The position numbers were made by a program, and so were the translations under genes. The notes under the pieces are model-generated. The model was not told where the DNA came from and made no database searches. It saw only the letters and a list, made by a program, of their open reading frames with translations. From the NCBI GenBank assembly GCA_902465325.1, contig CABQMV010000042.1, positions 1-14,744 of the forward strand: a DNA stretch of 14,744 nucleotides, in the 5' to 3' direction. Positions 7,587 through 14,744 of this stretch are shown piece after piece (position 1 is the first letter of the stretch; each line of letters starts with the position of its first letter). This DNA is from an uncultured Oscillospiraceae bacterium (GTDB lineage: Bacteria > Bacillota > Clostridia > UBA1212 > SIG427).

Positions 7587-8135
7587 TTACTTCTTCGCGG
7601 CAGATTTGCCCTCTTTGCGTCTGATAACCTCGTCAGAATATTTGATTCCCTTCCCTTTATACGGTTCAGGCTTACGCTTGCTTCTGATCTTAGCCGCAAA
7701 TTCACCTACCATCTGTTTGTTAATTCCCTTAACAACAATCTTGGTCTGATCTGCCGAAACTTCTGTAGTAACCCCTTCCGGGTCCACCATTTCAATGGTG
7801 TGTGAAAAGCCAAGGCTCAAGGTTAATTTATTTCCCTGCTTTGAGGCTCTGTATCCCACGCCGTTGATTTCCAAAGTCTTCTCAAAGCCTTTCGTCACAC
7901 CGTCTACCATATTGTTTAGAAGAGCTCTTGTCAAGCCATGAAGAGATCTGTCAAATTTGTCATCTGAAGGTCTCTCAACAACAATACTTCCATCTTCCGT
8001 TTTGATTGCCATATTGGGATGAAAGGTCTGGGTAAGCGTACCCTTCGGGCCCTTCACCTCAATGGTGTTATCAGCGCCGATCTTTACCTCAACTCCGGCA
8101 GGAATGGCAATCGGTTTTCTTCCTATTCTGGACAT
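7587..8135 (-). CDS. rplF: 50S ribosomal protein L6
   Basis: L6 lies near the factor-binding site and the sarcin-ricin loop of the 50S subunit. The protein is 182 aa with the usual duplicated two-domain fold. It begins [17 protein letters not shown]. The second domain includes INGVGYRA and ends with the conserved [20 protein letters not shown] followed by a lysine-rich tail. GGAGG stands 8 bases before the ATG. A 57-base gap separates it from rpsH, wider than most gaps here, and contains a small GCAA-loop hairpin. Confidence 0.98.
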   Translation of the reverse strand: MSRIGRKPIAIPAGVEVKIGADNTIEVKGPKGTLTQTFHPNMAIKTEDGSIVVERPSDDKFDRSLHGLTRALLNNMVDGVTKGFEKTLEINGVGYRASKQGNKLTLSLGFSHTIEMVDPEGVTTEVSADQTKIVVKGINKQMVGEFAAKIRSKRKPEPYKGKGIKYSDEVIRRKEGKSAAKK

Positions 8136-8162
8136 TTAGAATTCCTCCGATCTTAAAATTCC

Positions 8163-8176
8163 GAACCTTGCGGTCC
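8163..8176 (-). repeat. Small GCAA tetraloop hairpin between rpsH and rplF
   Basis: On the minus strand GGACC-GCAA-GGTTC can fold into a 5-bp stem, one pair being G-U in RNA, closed by a GNRA-type loop. It lies in the 57-base gap upstream of the rplF Shine-Dalgarno. No T-run follows directly, so a terminator is unlikely. It may be an RNA-protein contact or nothing. Confidence 0.4.
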
Positions 8177-8192
8177 TTTTCAGATTTAAATA

Positions 8193-8591
8193 TTACCAAA
8201 CATAAGCCATAACTTCTCCGCCAACGCCCAATTTCCTGGCCTCTTTGTCGGTCATTATGCCTTTTGATGTGGAAATAATCGCAATACCAAGCCCGCCTAA
8301 CACTTTAGGCAGCTCTTCTTTATTCGCATATACCCGCAGACCGGGTTTGCTGATTCTCTTGATTCCGGAAATAACCAGCTTCTTGCTGGGTGTATATTTC
8401 AGTACAATTCTGAGAATTCCCTGTTTGTCATCCTCAATTTTCTGTACACTCTTTACATATCCTTCACGGACCAAAATGTCTGCAATTGCCGATTTAACAC
8501 TTGAAGCGGGAATATCTACCGTCTCGTGCTTAGCAGTCCCTGCATTCCTTATTCTCGTAAGCATATCTGCTATAACATCTGTGATTTGCAT
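8193..8591 (-). CDS. rpsH: 30S ribosomal protein S8
   Basis: S8 is a primary 16S rRNA-binding protein needed for assembly of the central domain. The protein is 132 aa. It begins [18 protein letters not shown] and ends with the C-terminal rRNA-binding signature [20 protein letters not shown] followed by VMAYVW. AAAGGAGG lies 8 bases before the ATG. In E. coli S8 represses the spc operon by binding mRNA near rplE; no matching element was identified here. Confidence 0.98.
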   Translation of the reverse strand: MQITDVIADMLTRIRNAGTAKHETVDIPASSVKSAIADILVREGYVKSVQKIEDDKQGILRIVLKYTPSKKLVISGIKRISKPGLRVYANKEELPKVLGGLGIAIISTSKGIMTDKEARKLGVGGEVMAYVW

Positions 8592-8614
8592 TTTACAGGC
8601 CTCCTTTTCTTATC

Positions 8615-8800
8615 TTACCAGCTGGCTTTCTTTACGCCGGGGATCTGCCCCTTATAGGCCAACTCTCTGAAACAAATACGACAAATACCATATTTGCGCA
8701 AATAAGCGTGAGGACGTCCGCAGATACCACATCTGTTATACGCTCTCGTAGAGAATTTAGGATCTCTCTGCTGCTTAACCTTAAGTGATTTTTTAGCCAT
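8615..8800 (-). CDS. rpsN: 30S ribosomal protein S14, zinc-binding (type Z)
   Basis: S14 sits in the 30S head near S3 and S10. At 61 aa this is the short zinc form, not the longer zinc-free paralogue of about 90-100 aa. The ligands C24, C27, C40 and C43 lie in [20 protein letters not shown]. The C-terminus [11 protein letters not shown] is conserved. Many Firmicutes also keep a zinc-independent copy elsewhere in the genome that is induced under zinc limitation; this window cannot show it. A ribosome binding site precedes the ATG, 14 bases after rplE. Confidence 0.98.
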   Translation of the reverse strand: MAKKSLKVKQQRDPKFSTRAYNRCGICGRPHAYLRKYGICRICFRELAYKGQIPGVKKASW

Positions 8801-8814
8801 CTTGTATCCTCCTC

Positions 8815-9354
8815 TTATTCTGCAAAAGGCATGCCCATTAATTTGAGCAGCTCACGTGCTTCTTCATCGGTCTTGGCAGTCGTTACAAAAATAACGTCCA
8901 TTCCTCTTACCCGATCAATTTTATCGTACTCGATTTCCGGGAAAATAAGCTGCTCCTTGATACCCAAAGCATAGTTGCCCCGGCCGTCAAAGGAATTGGG
9001 CGATACCCCGTGAAAGTCTCTGATACGCGGCAAAGAAATATTCAGCAGCTTATCTACAAACGCATACATCTTTGTACTTCTCAGAGTAACCTTACAGCCT
9101 ATGTTCATCCCTTCCCGCACTTTGAAAGCAGCAACCGACTTTTTAGCCTTGGTTACAACGGGACGCTGGCCTGTGATCAGAGTAAGATCGCCTATAGCAG
9201 AATCAATTGCCTTCGGATTCTCTTTCACTTCACCCAAACCCATATTGATAACAACCTTCTCCAGCTTGGGAATCTGCATAACACTCTTATATTTGAAACG
9301 CTCCATCATAGCGGGAGCTATTTCCTTATCATACTTTTCTTTAAGTCTTAACAT
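8815..9354 (-). CDS. rplE: 50S ribosomal protein L5
   Basis: L5 binds 5S rRNA and contacts the P-site tRNA and S13 across the subunit interface. From ATG 9354 it has 179 aa, the length of the B. subtilis protein. Conserved parts are [55 protein letters not shown] and [18 protein letters not shown] at 9357 is also open, but it is only 4 bases from the GGGAGG site. The ATG has a 7-base spacer and was preferred. Confidence 0.97.
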   Translation of the reverse strand: MLRLKEKYDKEIAPAMMERFKYKSVMQIPKLEKVVINMGLGEVKENPKAIDSAIGDLTLITGQRPVVTKAKKSVAAFKVREGMNIGCKVTLRSTKMYAFVDKLLNISLPRIRDFHGVSPNSFDGRGNYALGIKEQLIFPEIEYDKIDRVRGMDVIFVTTAKTDEEARELLKLMGMPFAE

Positions 9355-9371
9355 CAATAAACCTCCCTGCT

Positions 9372-9716
9372 CTATTTCGTGCCGTCTGCAGTCTTAATAT
9401 TAGCTCCGCACTTTTTGCAGACCCGAACCTTAATCTGCTTATCGCCGTCTGCAATTTTCGCGTGACCTGTTCTGGTAGGCTTATTGCACTTGGGACAGAT
9501 TACCATAACATTGGATACATGAATCGGCGCTTCCTTCTTTACAATCCCACCGATATCCTGCTGATTTTTGGGCTTCTTGTGCTTTGTTGCAACATTTACA
9601 CCTTCAACAACTACTCTTTCTGCAGAAGGGTCAACGCTGAGCACCTTGCCCTTCTTTCCGCTGTCCTTCCCTGTGAGGACGACAACTGTATCACCTTTTT
9701 TTACATGTAAGCTCAT
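9372..9716 (-). CDS. rplX: 50S ribosomal protein L24 (cysteine-containing form)
   Basis: L24 is an early 50S assembly protein that lies at the tunnel exit. The protein is 114 aa. A KOW domain occupies the first half ([20 protein letters not shown]), followed by [12 protein letters not shown] and [11 protein letters not shown]. The C-terminal part has C74, C77, C100 and C103 (ICPKCNK and RVCKKCG), forming a likely zinc ribbon. B. subtilis L24 has lost these cysteines. AAGGAGG stands 7 bases before the ATG. Confidence 0.97.
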   Translation of the reverse strand: MSLHVKKGDTVVVLTGKDSGKKGKVLSVDPSAERVVVEGVNVATKHKKPKNQQDIGGIVKKEAPIHVSNVMVICPKCNKPTRTGHAKIADGDKQIKVRVCKKCGANIKTADGTK

Positions 9717-9728
9717 TACGTTACCTCC

Positions 9729-10097
9729 TTACAGTACTTCGGGAGCCAGGGAAACAATCTTCATAAATTCGTTGTCTCTTAGCTCTCTGGCAACAGGCCC
9801 AAAGATACGGGTTCCTCTGGGATTTAAATCATCTTTGATCAAAACAGCAGCATTCTCGTCAAAACGAATATACGTACCGTCGCTTCTCCGTACACCTCTT
9901 TTTGTCCGGACAACAACGCATTTTACCACGTCGCCTTTCTTTACCATGCCGCCCGGAGCAGAAGATTTAACAGAACATATAATAATGTCTCCGATATTCG
10001 CATATCTTCTCTTACTGCCGCCGATAACCTTAATACACATAAGCTCCTTGGCACCGGTATTATCAGCAACTTTAAGTCTTGTCTGTACTTGAACCAT
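9729..10097 (-). CDS. rplN: 50S ribosomal protein L14
   Basis: L14 lies at the subunit interface, contacts 16S helix 14 and is the binding site for the silencing factor RsfS in other bacteria. The protein is 122 aa, the standard length. Conserved segments are [18 protein letters not shown], the GDIIICSVK strand, [14 protein letters not shown], and the C-terminal [20 protein letters not shown] ending SLAPEVL. AGGAGG lies 9 bases before the ATG. Confidence 0.98.
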   Translation of the reverse strand: MVQVQTRLKVADNTGAKELMCIKVIGGSKRRYANIGDIIICSVKSSAPGGMVKKGDVVKCVVVRTKRGVRRSDGTYIRFDENAAVLIKDDLNPRGTRIFGPVARELRDNEFMKIVSLAPEVL

Positions 10098-10118
10098 CTT
10101 AAAATACCTCCTATGCCA

Positions 10119-10376
10119 TTACTCGGCTTTTGTTACTATAGAAACCAATCTCCAGCGCTTATCCTTGCTTAAAGGTCTGGTTTCCATAACTTCCACAATA
10201 TCACCAATCTGGGCCACATTCTCTTCATCATGGGCCTTCAGTTTGTATGTTGTCTTCATAACTTTCTTATATAAAGGGTGTTTTTCACTGGTCTCAACTG
10301 CAACCACTATTGTCTTATCCATTTTATTGCTGACAACTTTACCCACTCTTGTTTTTCTCAAATTTCTGTCTGACAA
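10119..10376 (-). CDS. rpsQ: 30S ribosomal protein S17
   Basis: S17 is a primary 16S rRNA-binding protein with an OB fold. From TTG 10376 it has 85 aa and reads M-S-D-R-N-L-R-K, which matches the family start (MSERNQRK in B. subtilis). It continues with [18 protein letters not shown], the [20 protein letters not shown] segment and [12 protein letters not shown]. An ATG lies two codons upstream at 10382 but only 3 bases after the AGGAGG site, while the TTG has a 9-base spacer. I therefore prefer the TTG; the difference is two residues. Confidence 0.93.
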   Translation of the reverse strand: MSDRNLRKTRVGKVVSNKMDKTIVVAVETSEKHPLYKKVMKTTYKLKAHDEENVAQIGDIVEVMETRPLSKDKRWRLVSIVTKAE

Positions 10377-10385
10377 AACCATCTG

Positions 10386-10391
10386 CCTCCT
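10386..10391 (-). promoter_or_regulatory. Shine-Dalgarno that favours the rpsQ TTG start
   Basis: AGGAGG lies 3 bases before an ATG (10382) and 9 bases before an in-frame TTG (10376). The second distance is normal, and the resulting N-terminus fits the S17 family. Confidence 0.7.
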
Positions 10392-10399
10392 TTCAAGGA

Positions 10400-10618
10400 T
10401 TATTCTTCACTTGCCTTAGCAAGTTCTTTTTCCCGTATAACTGTCTTTACTCTCGCGATATTCTTTTTCAGGAGATTCAGCTCCAAAGGATTCGCAATCT
10501 GTGTGGTCGCATGCTGGAAACGCAATTTGAAAAGCTGAGCTTTCAGCTCCTGCTCTTCCGTTTTGAGTTCTTCCAAGCTCTTGCTTCTGATTTCTTTCTT
10601 AAAATCCTTAGCCTTCAT
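10400..10618 (-). CDS. rpmC: 50S ribosomal protein L29
   Basis: L29 is a small helical protein at the polypeptide exit, next to L23. The protein is 72 aa, slightly longer than the 66 aa of B. subtilis. It contains [20 protein letters not shown], the helix-loop [10 protein letters not shown] and [12 protein letters not shown], all typical. AAAGGAGG lies 9 bases before the ATG. The first 11 bases of the gene overlap the end of rplP, so the two are probably translationally coupled. Confidence 0.97.
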   Translation of the reverse strand: MKAKDFKKEIRSKSLEELKTEEQELKAQLFKLRFQHATTQIANPLELNLLKKNIARVKTVIREKELAKASEE

Positions 10619-11048
10619 TTACGTCCGCCTCCTTTGCTTCCGTCTCCTTGCCTATAATCTTGCACTTGATCGGCAACTTGTGCATAGCCAGTCTCAAAGC
10701 CTCCTTGGACAGCTCCTCGGATACACCGGCGATTTCAAACAATACACGTCCCGGCTTCACCACCGCTACCCAATATTCGGGAGAACCTTTACCGGAACCC
10801 ATTCGGGTCTCAGCAGGTTTTTTAGTAACAGGCTTATCCGGAAAAATCTTAATCCAAACTTTACCGCCTCTTTTAATACAACGGGTAAGAGCAATACGGG
10901 CCGCTTCTATCTGGTTGCTGGTAATCCAGCCGCATTCAGCAGCCTGGAGTCCGTATTCGCCGTTAGACACATAGTTCCCACGGCTGGCAACACCCTTCAT
11001 CCTGCCTCTCTGTACTTTTCTGTGTTTTACTCTCTTAGGCATCAACAT
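10608..11048 (-). CDS. rplP: 50S ribosomal protein L16
   Basis: L16 helps shape the A-site tRNA pocket and is a late-assembly protein. The protein is 146 aa. It begins [19 protein letters not shown] and has [20 protein letters not shown], then [39 protein letters not shown] and the C-terminal [15 protein letters not shown]. The first ATG lies 12 bases after AAGGAGG, a longer spacer than its neighbours have; the ATG at codon 3 would be 18 away. It starts two bases after the rpsC stop. Confidence 0.98.
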   Translation of the reverse strand: MLMPKRVKHRKVQRGRMKGVASRGNYVSNGEYGLQAAECGWITSNQIEAARIALTRCIKRGGKVWIKIFPDKPVTKKPAETRMGSGKGSPEYWVAVVKPGRVLFEIAGVSEELSKEALRLAMHKLPIKCKIIGKETEAKEADVNEG

Positions 11049-11050
11049 GA

Positions 11051-11719
11051 TCAGTTCGCGCCTCCTTCTTCATTCGGAGCAGTCTTCGCAGCAGGAAGAA
11101 CTTCACCCTTGTAAATCCAAACCTTAACGCCAATCTTTCCATAGGTGGTATCTGCTTCTGCAAAACCGTAGTCAATATCCGCTCTTAACGTCTGCAGAGG
11201 AATGGTCCCCTCATGATAATGCTCTGTACGGGCAATATCCGCACCGCCGAGACGGCCGCCGCAGGCAGCTTTGATTCCCAAAGCTCCAGCACGCATAGTC
11301 CTGCCCATTACCTGCTTCATTGCTCTTCTGTAAGAAATTCTTTTCTCCAGCTGCGCTGCAATGTTTTCCGCACAAAGCTGTGCATCCAGATCCGGTACTT
11401 TAATCTCAAAAATATTGACACTAACGGCCTTTCCGGTTAATTTCTCCAGCTGCGCCTTGGTCTCATCCTTCAGGACACCGCCCTTTCCTATGGCAAAACC
11501 AGGCTTCGCAACGTCTATATTAACAATAAGCCGATTGGCTGTTCTCTCAATTCTCACTTTAGAAACGCCGGCATTGTAGTGCTTCTTCTTAACGAATTCT
11601 CTGACCTTGTAATCTTCAACCAGATACTCGCCGTAGTTTCTCTTTCCTGCATACCACTTTGTATCCCAATCCTTGATTACACCGACTCTGAGTCCGTGAG
11701 GATTCACTTTCTGTCCCAT
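11051..11719 (-). CDS. rpsC: 30S ribosomal protein S3
   Basis: S3 lies in the 30S head at the mRNA entry and contributes to helicase activity there. The protein is 222 aa. It starts [26 protein letters not shown]-binding domain follows, with the GKGG loop in [11 protein letters not shown]. The C-terminal domain contains [20 protein letters not shown] and [20 protein letters not shown], then the [12 protein letters not shown] signature. AAGGAGG stands 7 bases before the ATG. Confidence 0.98.
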   Translation of the reverse strand: MGQKVNPHGLRVGVIKDWDTKWYAGKRNYGEYLVEDYKVREFVKKKHYNAGVSKVRIERTANRLIVNIDVAKPGFAIGKGGVLKDETKAQLEKLTGKAVSVNIFEIKVPDLDAQLCAENIAAQLEKRISYRRAMKQVMGRTMRAGALGIKAACGGRLGGADIARTEHYHEGTIPLQTLRADIDYGFAEADTTYGKIGVKVWIYKGEVLPAAKTAPNEEGGAN

Positions 11720-11731
11720 TGTCTTACCTCC

Positions 11732-12208
11732 TTAGCTTCTTTCTTTAACAACGATCGTTATATGGCTGGTCTTTTTATTGATTCTATTGCCCCTGCCTCT
11801 TGACACAGGCTGCATACGCTTCAGCGTAGGGCCCTGAGAAACATAGGCATCTGCTACATACAGAGAATCCGCATCCAGCTCAAAGTTATTAACCGCATTG
11901 GCTTCCGCCGATTTCAGAAGCTTGTAAAGTATTTCAGAAGCAGCTTTAGGAGTAAATCGGATAATTGCATAAGCTTCTTTAATGTCCTTGCCCTTTATCA
12001 AATCAAGTACAAGCTTTACCTTGCTGGGCGCAATCCTGGCATGCCGGAGGATCGCTTTCCCCTGATCCCTGCCAATCCCGAGAATCTTGCGTTCAGTCTT
12101 TGTCAGCACAGGCACCTTGTTGCTTTTTGAATGATATGAATGATACTTTTCAAGAATCTCATCTTTATTCTCTAAAAGCATTTCTTTTGACATAACTTTC
12201 TTTTCCAA
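11732..12208 (-). CDS. rplV: 50S ribosomal protein L22 with N-terminal extension
   Basis: L22 spans the wall of the peptide exit tunnel: its globular part is near the exit and its beta-hairpin reaches inside. The protein is 158 aa, against 113 in B. subtilis. The core begins about residue 48 and contains RHARIAPSKVKLVLDLIKGK, TPKAASEILYKLLKSAEANA and the hairpin GPTLKRMQPVSRGRG, ending KTSHITIVV. The first 47 residues are an extra, charged, partly helical-looking segment (SKEMLLENKDEILEKY) that I do not recognise. The start is TTG 12208 with AGGAGG 8 bases upstream. An ATG at codon 6 is 23 bases away, and no good site stands near the core. Confidence 0.95.
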   Translation of the reverse strand: MEKKVMSKEMLLENKDEILEKYHSYHSKSNKVPVLTKTERKILGIGRDQGKAILRHARIAPSKVKLVLDLIKGKDIKEAYAIIRFTPKAASEILYKLLKSAEANAVNNFELDADSLYVADAYVSQGPTLKRMQPVSRGRGNRINKKTSHITIVVKERS

Positions 12209-12216
12209 AGAAAATC

Positions 12217-12222
12217 CCTCCT
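12217..12222 (-). promoter_or_regulatory. Shine-Dalgarno that fixes the long rplV start
   Basis: AGGAGG on the minus strand is 8 bases before TTG 12208. No comparable site was seen next to the conserved L22 core, which supports translation of the N-terminal extension. Confidence 0.8.
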
Positions 12223-12225
12223 CTA

Positions 12226-12507
12226 TTATCTCTTGCCGCTGGCTTTTTCGCTCTTAGCGTGTCCCCGGAATGTCCTGGTAGGAGCAAACTCACCAAGCTT
12301 GTGCCCAACCATTTCCTCTGTTATATAAACCGGAACATGCTTTCTTCCGTCGTGAACAGCAATTGTATGGCCTACCATCTGAGGGAAGATTGTGGATGCT
12401 CTTGACCAAGTCTTTATAACATTTTTTTCGTTCGCTTCATTCATCTTATTGATTCTCTGCATGAGACGCTCTTCGACGAATGGTCCTTTTTTAACCGATC
12501 TGCTCAT
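12226..12507 (-). CDS. rpsS: 30S ribosomal protein S19
   Basis: S19 forms a head complex with S13 near the A site. The protein is 93 aa, the standard length. It starts [16 protein letters not shown] and has [20 protein letters not shown], then [20 protein letters not shown] and [22 protein letters not shown] lies 8 bases before the ATG. Two stops in a row (TAA TAG) end the gene, the second running into the rplV ribosome binding site. Confidence 0.98.
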   Translation of the reverse strand: MSRSVKKGPFVEERLMQRINKMNEANEKNVIKTWSRASTIFPQMVGHTIAVHDGRKHVPVYITEEMVGHKLGEFAPTRTFRGHAKSEKASGKR

Positions 12508-12526
12508 TATTGAATCCTCCTTTAGA

Positions 12527-13360
12527 TTATTTGCCGTTTCTGCGCTTTACGATATACTTATCGGAAGGCTTATTCTTCTTTCTGGTCTTGTAACCCAGGG
12601 TCGGTTTTCCCCAGGGAGTAACAGGACTAGGCATACCGATAGGAGACTTTCCTTCTCCACCGCCATGAGGGTGATCGTTAGGGTTCATAACAACACCGCG
12701 GACAGTAGGCCGGATGCCCATCCATCTCTTCCGTCCTGCTTTACCTAACTTAACATTCTCATGGTCCAGATTGCCAACCTGACCGATGGTTGCCTTACAA
12801 GTCATGGGAACCATGCGAACTTCACCGGAAGCCAATCTGATCTGAGCAAAATCATTCTCCTTTGCCATAAGCTGAGCAGAGGTCCCTGCACTTCTTACAA
12901 GCTGTGCACCCTTCCCCGGTTTAAGCTCAACATTGTGGATAACCGTTCCCAGAGGAATATTGATGAGGGGAAGCGCATTTCCCGGTTTAATATCCGCCCC
13001 CGGACCTGACATAACGGTATCGCCTACAGACAGACCATTAGGATAAATAATATATCTTTTCTCACCATCTGCATAATTCAGCAGCGCAATATAAGCACTT
13101 CTGTTAGGATCATACTCAACGGAAGCCACCTTAGCAGGGATCCCGTCTTTATCTCTCTTAAAATCAATCAACCGGTACTGTCTCTTATTTCCACCGCCGC
13201 GGTGACGAACTGTAATTCTTCCGTATGCGTTACGGCCCGCATTTTTTTTGACGGAACTCATAAGAGATTTAATTTCACTCTTACCAGTTACCTCCTCAAA
13301 AGCAGAAACCGTCATCTGTCTGCGGCCAGGGGTTGTCGGATTATACTTTTTAATAGCCAT
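12527..13360 (-). CDS. rplB: 50S ribosomal protein L2
   Basis: L2 is a core 50S protein required for subunit association and peptidyl-transferase activity. The protein is 277 aa, the usual size. The N-terminal OB-like domain includes [20 protein letters not shown] and the central SH3-like domain includes [20 protein letters not shown]. The C-terminal extension has [13 protein letters not shown], with the histidine region known to matter for activity, followed by [19 protein letters not shown] lies 10 bases before the ATG. Confidence 0.98.
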   Translation of the reverse strand: MAIKKYNPTTPGRRQMTVSAFEEVTGKSEIKSLMSSVKKNAGRNAYGRITVRHRGGGNKRQYRLIDFKRDKDGIPAKVASVEYDPNRSAYIALLNYADGEKRYIIYPNGLSVGDTVMSGPGADIKPGNALPLINIPLGTVIHNVELKPGKGAQLVRSAGTSAQLMAKENDFAQIRLASGEVRMVPMTCKATIGQVGNLDHENVKLGKAGRKRWMGIRPTVRGVVMNPNDHPHGGGEGKSPIGMPSPVTPWGKPTLGYKTRKKNKPSDKYIVKRRNGK

Positions 13361-13378
13361 GTTCCTTCTTCCTCCTTC

Positions 13379-13744
13379 TTACTGTATGAAGCCGAATTCC
13401 TCAATGGAATTCTTATACTTCTTATCGGATGCAGCTGTCTTTCCGCCGGCAGTCTTATACTCCTCGGCTTTAGGATCTGTATCTATTTTAACAATAGCCT
13501 TCTTCCACCTGTTGGTATAACCGACAGCAGCGCCGCTTGCCTGTCTCTGCGTCCTTTTTTTGCCGTCAAATCTAGCAGTAGTGACAGATAATACCTTTAC
13601 ACTGAAAAGTTTCTCAACAGCCTTTTTGATGTCTATTTTTGTTGCTCTGATATCCACAACAAATGCATATTTCCCCTCTGATACCAAATCAGTAGTTTTT
13701 TCTGTTATATAGGGGCGGATAATGATATCGTATTCGTTCATCAT
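13379..13744 (-). CDS. rplW: 50S ribosomal protein L23 with extended C-terminus
   Basis: L23 lies at the tunnel exit and is the docking point for trigger factor, SRP and the SecY channel. The protein is 121 aa, against 95 in B. subtilis. The core is clear: DIIIRPYITEKTTDLVSEGK, YAFVVDIRATKIDIKKAVEK, FSVKV and RWKKAIVKI at 79-87. After about residue 96 there is a tail of about 25 residues (KTAASDKKYKNSIEEFGFIQ) without a counterpart in the short family members. ATG 13744 follows GGAGG by 7 bases and overlaps the rplD stop (ATGA), so the genes are coupled. Confidence 0.96.
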   Translation of the reverse strand: MMNEYDIIIRPYITEKTTDLVSEGKYAFVVDIRATKIDIKKAVEKLFSVKVLSVTTARFDGKKRTQRQASGAAVGYTNRWKKAIVKIDTDPKAEEYKTAGGKTAASDKKYKNSIEEFGFIQ

Positions 13745-14364
13745 GCATATACCTCCGTAACTTTGGCAAGCGCATCCTTGGTAATAATAAATTTACCATG
13801 CCTCAGTATGTCGTATACATTGATGGTATTCACGCTCGCAGTTGTAATTCCCTGAAGATTGCTGGCAGATCTTACCACATTCTGGTCATTATCTGAAATA
13901 ACTACCAGAGCAGAATCCTGCACGCCCAAATTCTTCAGAACGGTTACCATATTTTTTGTCTTAATTTCCTCAAAGCTCAGCTTATCTAAAACAATGACAG
14001 CCTCATCGCTGGCCTTAACAGATAAAGAGGATTTCAAAGCCAATCTCTTTACCTTCTTCGGAAGTGTATACCGGTAATTCCTGGGAGTAGGTCCAAAAAT
14101 AATACCGCCTTTAATCCACTGAGCAGCTCTTGTGCTACCCTGTCTCGCTCTGCCTGTACCCTTTTGTCTGTAAGGCTTCTTTCCGCCGCCGGCTACTTCG
14201 CTGCGCCCTTTTGTAGAATGCGTACCCTGACGCTTATTGGCCAGCTGATTCTTTACAGCAGCATGCATCACTGCCTGATTTACCTCAATACCGAAGATAC
14301 CGGCATCCAGTTCAATTTCTCCTACAACCTTTCCGGTCATATCATAAACATTGGTCTTTAGCAT
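13741..14364 (-). CDS. rplD: 50S ribosomal protein L4
   Basis: L4 lines the exit tunnel with an extended loop and is an early assembly protein; in E. coli it also represses its own operon. From ATG 14364 it has 207 aa, identical in length to B. subtilis L4. The tunnel loop region has RQGTHSTKGRSEVAGGGKKP and YRQKGTGRARQGSTRAAQW, followed by FGPTPRNYRYTLPKKVKRLA. An in-frame ATG at 14373 directly abuts AAGGAGG (no spacer). The ATG at 14364 has a 9-base spacer and is preferred. Confidence 0.97.
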   Translation of the reverse strand: MLKTNVYDMTGKVVGEIELDAGIFGIEVNQAVMHAAVKNQLANKRQGTHSTKGRSEVAGGGKKPYRQKGTGRARQGSTRAAQWIKGGIIFGPTPRNYRYTLPKKVKRLALKSSLSVKASDEAVIVLDKLSFEEIKTKNMVTVLKNLGVQDSALVVISDNDQNVVRSASNLQGITTASVNTINVYDILRHGKFIITKDALAKVTEVYA

Positions 14365-14373
14365 GAAAGTCAT

Positions 14374-14380
14374 CCTCCTT
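14374..14380 (-). promoter_or_regulatory. Shine-Dalgarno that decides the rplD start
   Basis: AAGGAGG touches the first in-frame ATG (14373), which leaves no spacer, and is 9 bases from the second ATG (14364). The second start is therefore favoured. Confidence 0.75.
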
Positions 14381-14384
14381 CCTA

Positions 14385-14744
14385 TTATTTCTTCACTGTT
14401 TCTCTGATCTCAAGCAAACTGCCCTTGGGGCCGGGAACCGCACCCTTTATAAGAAGAAGATTTCTCTCGCCGTCTACTTTTACTACATTAAGATTCTGGA
14501 CAGTTACACGTTCAGCACCCATATGTCCTGCCATTTTCTTTCCCTTAAATACTTTGCCCGGGTCTGTATTGGCACCCATGGAACCATTACCTCTGTGATA
14601 CTTGGAACCGTGGCTCTTGGGACCGATTTTCATACCGTGTCTCTTGATAGGACCGGCGTACCCCTTTCCCTTTGAAGTACCGCTTATATCTACATGATCT
14701 CCGTCCTGGAACATATCGGCAACGCTTACCACCTGTCCAACCTC
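14385..14744 (-). CDS. rplC: 50S ribosomal protein L3 (partial, N-terminus beyond window)
   Basis: L3 is an early 50S assembly protein that reaches toward the peptidyl-transferase centre. Only the last 119 codons and the stop are present; the reading frame is open to the right edge (first residues E-V-G-Q-V-V-S-V). Conserved parts are [38 protein letters not shown] and [19 protein letters not shown]. The glutamine in VTVQNL matches the one that is methylated in E. coli L3. It lies 20 bases upstream of rplD; rpsJ is expected further upstream. Confidence 0.97.
   Translation of the reverse strand, partial: EVGQVVSVADMFQDGDHVDISGTSKGKGYAGPIKRHGMKIGPKSHGSKYHRGNGSMGANTDPGKVFKGKKMAGHMGAERVTVQNLNVVKVDGERNLLLIKGAVPGPKGSLLEIRETVKK

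Noticed and set aside
8245..8670. Plus-strand open frame of 141 codons opposite rpsH and rpsN
   Set aside because: Same reason: it is antisense to S8 and S14, which are certain.
10563..11114. Plus-strand open frame of 183 codons opposite rplP and the end of rpsC
   Set aside because: Antisense to conserved ribosomal genes, with no recognisable domain; its composition reflects the opposite strand.

Overview
This window is a bacterial ribosomal-protein superoperon (S10-spc-alpha). Every gene is on the minus strand, so transcription runs from the right edge to the left edge. From upstream to downstream the order is: rplC (partial), rplD, rplW, rplB, rpsS, rplV, rpsC, rplP, rpmC, rpsQ, rplN, rplX, rplE, rpsN, rpsH, rplF, rplR, rpsE, rpmD, rplO, secY, adk, map, infA, rpmJ, rpsM, rpsK, rpsD, rpoA, rplQ (partial).

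The organism is most likely a Firmicute of class Clostridia. The evidence is the gene order adk-map-infA-rpmJ, rpsD lying between rpsK and rpoA (in Bacillus subtilis rpsD is elsewhere), a short zinc-binding S14, a zinc-type S4, L36 with a CxxC pair, strong AGGAGG Shine-Dalgarno sites before almost every gene, and moderate GC content. No genus can be named from the sequence alone.

Layout: positions 6029-14744 hold the S10 and spc ribosomal proteins. Positions 3189-6027 hold secY (protein export channel), adk (adenylate kinase) and map (methionine aminopeptidase). Positions 1-3171 hold infA, rpmJ and the alpha-operon genes with RNA polymerase alpha. Most genes are within about 60 bases of each other, and adk/map, rplD/rplW and rplP/rpmC overlap. 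The longest gene-free gaps are about 143 bases (rpmJ-rpsM) and 80 bases (secY-adk). Together the genes build both ribosomal subunits, start translation, process N-termini, insert proteins into the membrane and make RNA polymerase alpha.

No novel system, mobile element, CRISPR array or RNA gene was seen. The points worth a second look are: a perfect 17-bp inverted repeat over the 3' end of rpmJ, followed by what looks like a second copy of the last L36 codons; a 12-bp hairpin between secY and adk; an L22 with an extra N-terminal segment of about 47 residues and an L23 with an extended C-terminus; and several starts that the Shine-Dalgarno spacing moves, including TTG starts for infA, rplV and rpsQ.
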